5,708 nucleotides of DNA from NCBI GenBank assembly GCA_025462985.1, contig JAOAPP010000761.1:1-5708 (forward strand), written 5' to 3'. Source of the DNA: Bryobacterales bacterium (lineage in GTDB: Bacteria > Acidobacteriota > Terriglobia > Bryobacterales > Bryobacteraceae). Numbering within the stretch: position 1 is the first letter of the stretch; every line of letters starts with the position of its first letter. Both the position numbers and the translations under genes were made by a program. The notes beneath the pieces are model-generated. The model saw nothing but the letters and a program-made list of their open reading frames with translations, made no database searches and was not told the DNA's origin. Shown here one piece after another: positions 1 to 5,176 of this stretch.

Positions 1-205
1 GGGTTTGGCCACCGGCCTGTCCTGGCTCTGCTATTTCCGGGCGCTGCAACTCGGCCCGGCCTCGCGGGTCGCGCCTATCGACAAGTTGAGCGTGGCGCTT
101 GTCATTGTGGCTGGCATTCTTTTTCTCGGAGAGAAATTTACTTGGGGGAAAGCAGTCGGTGGACTGCTTATTGTCGCTGGTGCGATAGTCGTCGCCCTCG
201 GGTGA
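1..205 (+). CDS. EamA/DMT-family membrane transporter, C-terminal fragment (5' end outside window)
   Basis: Only the last 67 or so codons are visible; the reading frame is open from base 2 and ends at TGA 203-205. The peptide runs GLSWLCYFRALQLGPASRVA, then PIDKLSVALVIVAGILFLGE, then a Gly/Ala/Val-rich final helix ending VVALG. This is the typical end of an EamA domain: a loop with the APIDKLSV motif followed by two transmembrane helices separated by a short GEKFTWGKA turn. Family knowledge: EamA proteins are inner-membrane carriers of the drug/metabolite transporter superfamily, many exporting amino acids or other metabolites; the substrate cannot be read from this piece. The LSWLCYFRALQLG and APIDKLSV wording most resembles the half-size single-EamA proteins of about 140 residues (COG2510 type), which would act as dimers, but the full-length form cannot be excluded. 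Its 3' end overlaps the oppositely oriented hydrolase gene by 38 bp. Confidence 0.85.
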   Translation, partial: GLATGLSWLCYFRALQLGPASRVAPIDKLSVALVIVAGILFLGEKFTWGKAVGGLLIVAGAIVVALG

Positions 206-1982
206 TCTCCGTCCAGCTGGGGGATCGCGTGACAGCATACCGGGGAATGACCGGGAGAATGATGGCCGAGGGATAGCCCTTCTCGTGATAGACCGTTTGT
301 CGTGCCTTCGAAATCTTTACCTCGTCGGCATTTGGCCGCACGGAGTTGAGATTCCGATCGAACTTCGGGAAGTTGCTGCTCGAAACCTCCAGCCGAATAC
401 GATGCCCCGGTGCGAAAACGTAGCTGGTGACGCCGGCGTCGATGTTGATCTGGTAAGCGGTGTTGCGCTTTACGAAGACCGGCTTGTCGAGCGACAGGCG
501 ATACCGAAGGCGCTGGATGCCGTCGCAAACCAGCAGCGGCACCCCGTCCGGTTGCACATCCACCAGCTTTGCCGTGAAGTCCGTATCGTTAGCAGAGGTC
601 GCTACGTAAAGAACGACCCGCACCGGGCCGGTTATTTCGAGGTCGCCGCGCAACGTCGGCGACGTGTAAACCAGCACGTCGGAGCGCCGTTCCACGGAAG
701 TCTGGTCGAGAGGACCGGGAGGCAGCACCTTGGAATTGCAGCAGATGGCGCCACCTATTGTCGGCACTGGATTCTTCGGATCGTAGACAAACGAATCGAG
801 CTTCGATCTCCGCACGGGCTGCCAGCGCAGCGATCCATCGCCCCCCGCGGAATTCGCGTGGGCGGCGCTGCTCAAATAAAGGGGAGTGTACCGGGTCCGG
901 GCGAGCGGCCATTCGTGCTCTTCGCGCCAGATATTCGGGCCCATCACGAACACATGCAGCAATCCTCCGCCGGGCGGCCGTTCTCCTTCTCTGGCCGGTT
1001 TCTTCAGCCAGCGGTCGAACCAGTCTGCCTGCCTCGCGCGGATACCGATGTTTGCCTCCGGACCGAAGTCCCGGGTGGGGAAGCGCAGACCCGGATCGTG
1101 CGCCCAGGGGCCGATCCAGGTTTCAATGAAGTCTCCACGGCGCGACAGAATTCTGTATGCGTCCAGTTCGCTTTCGGCGTAATTGTCGAACCAGCCACTC
1201 ATCGAGAGGACCGGCGTATTGATCCGCGTCAGACGTTCACGAATGCTCAGCTCTTTCCAGAAGGCATCGTAAGAGGGATGCGACAACGCTCCGCGCCAGA
1301 GAGGCGACGGCCGGCCTAGTGCGACCAGGTCTGCTGTTCTGAGCGGTAAATGGAAGATGTAGGAACCGAACGAGGGCCGTACCTGCGATGGCGGGGTGAA
1401 GTTTTCCGTCAGCCAGAGCAGCCGGTGTCCCAACTTCAGAGCCCCACCGGTGGAGTAATAGCGGTCAAGATACTCGTCGTCTCCCGAATTCACCGGGCAA
1501 ATCGCAAAGAGGTGAGGATTGTCCTGAATCGCCGCCCACCATTGAACGATTCCGAGATAAGAGCTCCCCGCCATCCCGACACGTCCATCGGACCAGGCCT
1601 GCGCGGCGATCCAGTTGATTGAATCATTGCCGTCCATGCCCTCCTGCTCAATGCCGCCGAAACTCCCTTGCGAGGCATAGCGTCCGCGTGTATCCTGAAT
1701 TACGACGGCGTAGCCCCTGCGTGCAAAAACCCGATAGCCGGACATCGCTCCGGATTTGCGATTGTACGGGGTCCGGACCAGGATGGTAGGCCACCTCCCA
1801 GGGACCGGTGGGCGAAACACGTCGGCTGCAAGCCGGGTTCCGTCACGCATGGGAATGCTGATGCCAAGATCCTCCTGCGCGTAAGGATCCTGCTGGCTTG
1901 GCTTAACGACCTGCGCATTAAGCGGAAGAGAGCCGAGAAATGCCCCCAGGCCGACGATCCCTGCAAGAAAGACTTCCCTCAC
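168..1982 (-). CDS. Secreted CocE/NonD-family serine hydrolase (X-Pro dipeptidyl-peptidase S15 type)
   Basis: Predicted 604-residue exported alpha/beta hydrolase acting on esters or amides; the substrate is unknown. Starting at GTG 1982, residues 1-23 form a signal peptide (hydrophobic LAGIVGLGAFLGSLPL, cleavage likely after LNA). The mature part opens with the family signature IPMRDGTRLAADVFRP (about 44-58), then RTPYNR (70-75, whose Tyr is the likely oxyanion-hole residue) and QDTRGRYASQG (96-106). The catalytic triad is readable: nucleophile Ser141 in GSSYLG, Asp266 in GWFD, His295 in GPWAH; the spacing is close to that of cocaine esterase. The C-terminal half (about 345-580) matches the jelly-roll domain of the family (PF08530 type), including TDFTAKLVDVQPDG and HRIRLEVSSSNFPKFDRN. 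The frame stays open 79 codons upstream inside yggS, but the signal peptide and the GTGA overlap with the yggS stop fix the start at 1982; no Shine-Dalgarno is evident, so translation is probably coupled. About 23 residues after the usual VIPR end are extra and overlap the transporter gene. Confidence 0.92.
   Translation of the reverse strand: MREVFLAGIVGLGAFLGSLPLNAQVVKPSQQDPYAQEDLGISIPMRDGTRLAADVFRPPVPGRWPTILVRTPYNRKSGAMSGYRVFARRGYAVVIQDTRGRYASQGSFGGIEQEGMDGNDSINWIAAQAWSDGRVGMAGSSYLGIVQWWAAIQDNPHLFAICPVNSGDDEYLDRYYSTGGALKLGHRLLWLTENFTPPSQVRPSFGSYIFHLPLRTADLVALGRPSPLWRGALSHPSYDAFWKELSIRERLTRINTPVLSMSGWFDNYAESELDAYRILSRRGDFIETWIGPWAHDPGLRFPTRDFGPEANIGIRARQADWFDRWLKKPAREGERPPGGGLLHVFVMGPNIWREEHEWPLARTRYTPLYLSSAAHANSAGGDGSLRWQPVRRSKLDSFVYDPKNPVPTIGGAICCNSKVLPPGPLDQTSVERRSDVLVYTSPTLRGDLEITGPVRVVLYVATSANDTDFTAKLVDVQPDGVPLLVCDGIQRLRYRLSLDKPVFVKRNTAYQINIDAGVTSYVFAPGHRIRLEVSSSNFPKFDRNLNSVRPNADEVKISKARQTVYHEKGYPSAIILPVIPRYAVTRSPSWTEITRGRRLSHQRQ
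204..226 (+). terminator. Possible hairpin at the transporter stop codon
   Basis: GATCTCC at 204-210 can pair with GGGGATC at 220-226, giving a 7-bp stem with one G-U wobble and a 9-base loop. It starts inside the TGA stop of the transporter gene. No run of T follows, so it is not a classical intrinsic terminator. On the opposite strand the wobble becomes a C-A mismatch, so any role would be for the + strand transcript. It lies entirely within the 3' end of the hydrolase coding sequence and may be chance. Confidence 0.2.
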
Positions 1983-2686
1983 GTGTTCGCAACGGCTGAA
2001 GGTTTCGGTCTTGCGCCGAAAAGGGCCGTCCCGACGCGAATGGTCGTCGCTCCCTCTTCGATGGCTACCTCGAAGTCCCCCGACATCCCCATAGAAAGTG
2101 TAGAAAATCCGTATTGGCGCGACAAAGCGGCCAGCTTCCGAAAATACGGCCGCGAGTCCTCCGGGTTTTTCGACCAGGGTGGCACTGTCATAAGTCCGCT
2201 GATCGTAAGCTGCGGGCACTCTTCGGCAGCCCTCACCAGGTCGGGCAGCTGTTCCGGCAGTGCGCCCGTTTTGCTCTCCTCTTGAGAGAGTTTCACTTCG
2301 AACAACACCTCCACCGCGGCCTGAAGTTCGCCCGCAACGCCATCCAGGCGTCGCAACAGCTTGGGCGAATCGACTGTCTCGACCACCTGGAACAGCTCGG
2401 AAGCCTGGCGGGCTTTGTTGGACTGCAAATGGCCGATCAAATGAAACCGAGCTTCAGGAAGATCCGCCAGTTCGGGGTGCTTTCCTGCGAACTCCTGCAC
2501 GTAGTTCTCCCCGAACTCGCGTAGCCCCGCCGCATAGGCCTCCCGAATCCTCTGGGCAGAAAACTTCTTGCTCACGGCCACTAGCGTAATGTCGGAGCGT
2601 TTACGGCCGCTCCGTTCCAGGGCTTGAGCAATGCGATTCTCAACACCTGTTAAACGATCGCGAAGGCTAACTTCCTCAAGTGGCAA
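1979..2686 (-). CDS. yggS: YggS/PLPBP-family pyridoxal 5'-phosphate homeostasis protein
   Basis: A single-domain PLP-binding protein of the alanine-racemase-like TIM-barrel fold. Family knowledge: it binds PLP without known catalytic activity, buffers the cofactor in the cytoplasm, and its loss disturbs vitamin B6 and amino-acid pools. Numbering from TTG 2686 (235 residues, normal family size): ITLVAVSKKF carries the PLP lysine at about residue 40 (Lys36 in E. coli YggS); FGENYVQE is at 58-65; HLIGHLQSNKAR starts near 82 (many relatives have Pro where this has the second His); then SQEESKTG and ISGLMTVPP; the phosphate-binding end is LSMGMSGDFE (197-206) and RVGTALFGAR (217-226). The start is uncertain: the frame is open to an ATG at 2761 with a GTG at 2710, but residues before 2686 do not resemble the family. 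TTG 2686 has AGGA at 2689-2692, unusually close. It is the first gene of an operon with the hydrolase, overlapping it by four bases, and its 5' end touches the divergent nuclease gene. Confidence 0.93.
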   Translation of the reverse strand: MPLEEVSLRDRLTGVENRIAQALERSGRKRSDITLVAVSKKFSAQRIREAYAAGLREFGENYVQEFAGKHPELADLPEARFHLIGHLQSNKARQASELFQVVETVDSPKLLRRLDGVAGELQAAVEVLFEVKLSQEESKTGALPEQLPDLVRAAEECPQLTISGLMTVPPWSKNPEDSRPYFRKLAALSRQYGFSTLSMGMSGDFEVAIEEGATTIRVGTALFGARPKPSAVANT

Positions 2687-4248
2687 ATTCCTATCATAAG
2701 GGCAACACACACTCTGCCCAGGCTCAATCCGCCGATGAACTGTTTGTCTATATAGACGCATTCATCCGGAGTTGCCGAAGCCCCGCAGTTCTTGAATATG
2801 GCGAACAAGTGATGCCGCTGCGGACGGGCGAGTTTGCGCTTGAGGTGCGCGGGAACAGATTGTGGATCGACGTCTGGCATGAGAACCGCAGCCTGTCACG
2901 CCGAATCGTCGCCATCGAAGAACGGGCTACAGGTACGCTCGATTGCTCCATTCATCGCTTCGGCGGGGCACCGGGAAAAATCAGCTTTCTTGACCTTGAT
3001 CGCCCGCAGACGGCGCACCGAACGCTCTCCGGTTCCCGTCACAATTTCGGAGAACAGTTCCGCCGCATGCTGCATCGCCAGTTCCCCGGCTGGGAACTGC
3101 GTTCGCTTTCGGCGGCCATGGACCTGCAGCGCTCGTTTTCGCCGCTTTTTCCGCGCGCTCGTCTCACACGCGGCCAGCATCAGATCGCTGCCATGGCTTG
3201 TCCTGACGCGATTCATGAACCCGCCTTCCTCACCTTTGCTGTGCTTTGGTTCGCTTACCTTGGCGAGCGCGCCGGCAGCAGAATGCTCTCGACCAGGCTG
3301 CACCTCTTTCTTCCGGAAAGTGCGGGCAGCCTGACCGCTCATCGCCTCCATTGGATGGCCGGTCGGGAGCTCGGAGCGAAGTTAATCCTGTTCAATGCTG
3401 ACGGATCGGCGGGCGAAGTGGACCCGAACGATCTGGGGAACCTCGATACAGCCGTTCAATCCCGGTACAAGTCCCCTCACCTGTCGCCGGAGACGCATGA
3501 TCTGCTGCGGAAGCTGGCATTGCGGGACGGCATTGGAATCTGTCCCGAACTGAGCGGATGTATCGGCATCCGATTCCGAGGAATCGAGTTCGCGAGGATC
3601 GAGGAGGGAAGGCTGTGTCTCGGCCTTGAGTCCAAACAGGAAATTGCGCCCGGCGATTTCGCCCGTGTGGAAACGTTCGCCGAGCAGCTTGCACTTGTTG
3701 CGCCTGAACTAACGCCTGAGCCGGAGCACTGGCTTGAGTCCGCCGTACGGTCGCATATCACCGCGCTCGACCCAACGCTGCGGGCGATCCCAGTCCATTC
3801 GCAGGTTCTCAGCCTGTCAGGGAGGGACCGCGACTCCATAGATCTGTTGGGCATCTCGTACTCCGGGCAACTTACGGTAATGGAGCTGAAGACCACCGAA
3901 GATATTCACCTTCCGATGCAGGCCCTCGATTATTGGATGCGCGTAACGTGGCATGCTCAACGGAGCGAACTCGATCATTTATTTCCGGGCGTGCCGCTGC
4001 TTCCTGATCCGCCCCGGCTCCTGCTCGTCGCGCCGGCGATTTCGTTTCACTCGGCGAACCAGACGGTTCTTCGTCACTTCTCTCCGACCATCGACGTCGA
4101 ACGCATAGGTATCAATTCGGATTGGCAGACCAATCTGAAGGTGGTACTCCGGCTCAGCCGCGGAGACCAACCGCAATCTCAAGAGAGTTCCTATGGGCGT
4201 CCCAAGCTTATTCCACATCAAGAAGGCCATCGCCAGTCTGAATCCTGA
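2680..4248 (+). CDS. PD-(D/E)XK (NucS/RecB-like) nuclease-domain protein with unassigned N-terminal region
   Basis: A 522-residue protein without signal peptide or clear transmembrane helices, so probably cytoplasmic. The C-terminal part (about 349-495) has the layout of a PD-(D/E)XK nuclease: a helix with Glu353 (HWLESAVRSHI), Asp388 in SIDLLGI, the beta-hairpin pair Glu402-Leu-Lys404 in TVMELK, and a helix with Gln414 and Tyr418 (QALDYW), matching the RecB-type Q-x3-Y. The order and spacing recall the NucS/EndoMS C-terminal domain, so metal-dependent DNA cleavage is inferred. Residues 1-345 match nothing I can name; they include FALEVRGNRLWIDVWHENRS (52-71), a FGGAPGKISFLDL segment and an HRLHWMAGRELGAKLILFNA stretch (221-240). 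I recall similar hypothetical proteins in Acidobacteriota. GTG 2680 is the only upstream start, with a stop ten bases before it and no good Shine-Dalgarno; GTG 2809 or ATG 2812 are alternatives, but they would remove the regular-looking ELFVYIDAFIRSC helix. Its last 19 codons overlap the next gene. Confidence 0.85.
   Translation: MANSYHKGNTHSAQAQSADELFVYIDAFIRSCRSPAVLEYGEQVMPLRTGEFALEVRGNRLWIDVWHENRSLSRRIVAIEERATGTLDCSIHRFGGAPGKISFLDLDRPQTAHRTLSGSRHNFGEQFRRMLHRQFPGWELRSLSAAMDLQRSFSPLFPRARLTRGQHQIAAMACPDAIHEPAFLTFAVLWFAYLGERAGSRMLSTRLHLFLPESAGSLTAHRLHWMAGRELGAKLILFNADGSAGEVDPNDLGNLDTAVQSRYKSPHLSPETHDLLRKLALRDGIGICPELSGCIGIRFRGIEFARIEEGRLCLGLESKQEIAPGDFARVETFAEQLALVAPELTPEPEHWLESAVRSHITALDPTLRAIPVHSQVLSLSGRDRDSIDLLGISYSGQLTVMELKTTEDIHLPMQALDYWMRVTWHAQRSELDHLFPGVPLLPDPPRLLLVAPAISFHSANQTVLRHFSPTIDVERIGINSDWQTNLKVVLRLSRGDQPQSQESSYGRPKLIPHQEGHRQSES
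2746..2757. promoter_or_regulatory. 12-bp perfect palindrome GTCTATATAGAC, possible -10 region or operator for yggS
   Basis: GTCTATATAGAC reads the same on both strands and has an AT-rich centre in otherwise GC-rich DNA. It lies 60-71 bp upstream of the likely yggS start (TTG 2686), where a - strand promoter or operator would be expected, since there is no non-coding DNA between yggS and the divergent nuclease gene. TATATA or TATAGA inside it could serve as a -10 hexamer; I find no convincing -35 at 17 bp on either strand. It also encodes Val-Tyr-Ile-Asp in the nuclease reading frame, so coincidence is possible. Confidence 0.25.
4182..4187 (+). promoter_or_regulatory. Ribosome binding site AGAGAG for the DUF697 gene
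   Basis: AGAGAG is followed by a 5-base spacer and the ATG at 4193. The identical hexamer lies 6 bases before the ATG at 5177. It sits inside the nuclease coding sequence and supports the 4193 start, which makes the two genes overlap by 56 bp. Confidence 0.55.
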
Positions 4249-5110
4249 GCAGGTCCGAAAACTGGCGGACCGCCCGATCAGAATCGGAGTTTATGCTTCG
4301 TCACCTCAGAGCTTTCAGCGAATCGAGGACTTTTTTCTCCGCGATCTGAGGCCGGAGCGACGCCAGGAGTCAGCCGAGTTGCTGGTGAGAGAGCCGTCCG
4401 GACAGGGTCCAAGCGATATCACCCTATTCGATGAGGGGGTTATTGCCCCGCCCCGGGGCCTGGTATTCCGTTCGGAGCATCCCGACACCTTGGTCCGTAG
4501 TATTCTCGAACGTCACGAGGATCTGGGCGTTCCTCTCGCCCGGGCATTCCTTCCGTTCCGGAGGCCGTTTGTCGAACGAGTGATTTCCAAGACCAGCCGG
4601 GAGAATGCGATCTTCTCCTTGACGACGGCGCTTCCAGACATCATTCCGAGCATCATTGAACTTCCCTGGGCAGTGGCAGAGTTCGCTTCCGACACCGCCT
4701 TCATCACAATGAACCAGCTCAAGATGGCGTTCCTGATTGCAGCCGCAAGCGACCGGCCGGTGGGATACCGCGAACAGAAGTCGGAAGTCGCCGCGGTTGT
4801 CGCCGGCGCGTTCGGTTGGCGAGCTATCGCCAGACAGGTGGTCGGAAAGATTCCTTTTGGCGGCGGTCTGGTGGGCAAGGCGGCAATTGCGTACGCGGGC
4901 ACTAAAGTCATCGGCCTTTCCCTCGATCGTCTCTACGCGATCGGCTACACCTACTCCAGAGAGGAACGCGAAAGTCTGTATCGGGATGCGTTCCAGCAGG
5001 GAAGAAATGTTGCCTGGCGCATTCTCACCTATCTCCGTCCGGACTTGGTGGCGAAATTCAATCGTGCCGAATCCAGCAAGCGAGCCGCCGCGTCGTACCC
5101 ACACGCCTGA
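4193..5110 (+). CDS. DUF697-family membrane-associated protein with P-loop-less Rossmann-like N-terminus
   Basis: A 305-residue protein. The centre (about 137-248) matches the DUF697 pattern seen in YcjF-like proteins and GTPase-linked proteins: ENAIFSLTTALPDIIPSIIE (137-156), FASDTAFITMNQLKMAFLIA (164-183), EVAAVVAGAFGWRAIARQVVG (198-218) and PFGGGLVGKAAIAYAGTKVI (221-240). These Gly/Ala-rich hydrophobic stretches could enter or lie on the membrane. The N-terminal 115 residues have an alternating strand-helix look: strand IRIGVYA (29-35), helix SFQRIEDFFL (40-49), strand DITLFDEG (75-82), strand RGLVFRS (88-94). No Walker A (GxxxxGKS/T) is present, so it should not hydrolyse GTP in the usual way. 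A charged helical tail (255-295) follows. Family biochemistry is poorly known and I assign no function. It is clearly in an operon with the nuclease gene: a 56-bp overlap in a different frame and its own AGAGAG ribosome binding site. Confidence 0.85.
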   Translation: MGVPSLFHIKKAIASLNPEQVRKLADRPIRIGVYASSPQSFQRIEDFFLRDLRPERRQESAELLVREPSGQGPSDITLFDEGVIAPPRGLVFRSEHPDTLVRSILERHEDLGVPLARAFLPFRRPFVERVISKTSRENAIFSLTTALPDIIPSIIELPWAVAEFASDTAFITMNQLKMAFLIAAASDRPVGYREQKSEVAAVVAGAFGWRAIARQVVGKIPFGGGLVGKAAIAYAGTKVIGLSLDRLYAIGYTYSREERESLYRDAFQQGRNVAWRILTYLRPDLVAKFNRAESSKRAAASYPHA

Positions 5111-5176
5111 CGCTGCAACCGTTCTGCAACGCGAGAACTTGGCTGCACGTCGCACGTCTAAGATAGAGAGACCAGC
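5111..5176. other. 66-bp intergenic gap with short direct repeats
   Basis: The only true intergenic stretch in the window. It holds two copies of CTGCAAC (5113-5119 and 5124-5130, 11 bp apart start to start, about one helical turn) and a perfect tandem GCACGTC GCACGTC (5145-5158). A weak hairpin, GTTCT 5121-5125 with AGAAC 5134-5138, has no T-run behind it and is not a convincing terminator. I see no good sigma-70 promoter. The gap is short enough that the downstream gene could be co-transcribed with the DUF697 gene. Confidence 0.35.
5165..5170 (+). promoter_or_regulatory. Ribosome binding site AGAGAG for the secreted-protein gene
   Basis: AGAGAG is followed by 6 bases and the ATG at 5177, directly ahead of a signal peptide. 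It is the same hexamer and nearly the same spacing as before the DUF697 gene, so the start is well supported. Confidence 0.55.

Noticed and set aside
285..1319. 344-codon open frame on the + strand, opposite the hydrolase
   Set aside because: The hydrolase on the - strand has an intact family sequence and full catalytic triad across the whole region; the + strand peptide is Arg/Pro-rich with no recognisable domain and is a high-GC shadow.
1983..2219. 79-codon upstream extension of the hydrolase frame
   Set aside because: It lies inside yggS in another frame, has a basic low-complexity peptide unlike the family, and would bury the signal peptide; the GTG at 1982 explains the gene better.
1668..2285. 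205-codon + strand open frame opposite the hydrolase start and yggS
   Set aside because: It crosses two well-supported genes on the other strand and shows no domain or ribosome binding site; shadow.
4450..4459. GC palindrome GCCCCGGGGC (also ACCGGCCGGT at 4752-4761)
   Set aside because: Both fall inside coding sequence and are expected by chance in GC-rich DNA; no loop or T-run suggests a terminator.
4424..5155. 243-codon - strand open frame opposite the DUF697 gene
   Set aside because: The + strand protein has clear DUF697 motifs; this antisense peptide has none.
5139..5164. Possible promoter TTGGCT - TAAGAT ahead of the secreted-protein gene
   Set aside because: The spacer is only 14 bp and transcription would start after the AGAGAG ribosome binding site, so it cannot serve that start.
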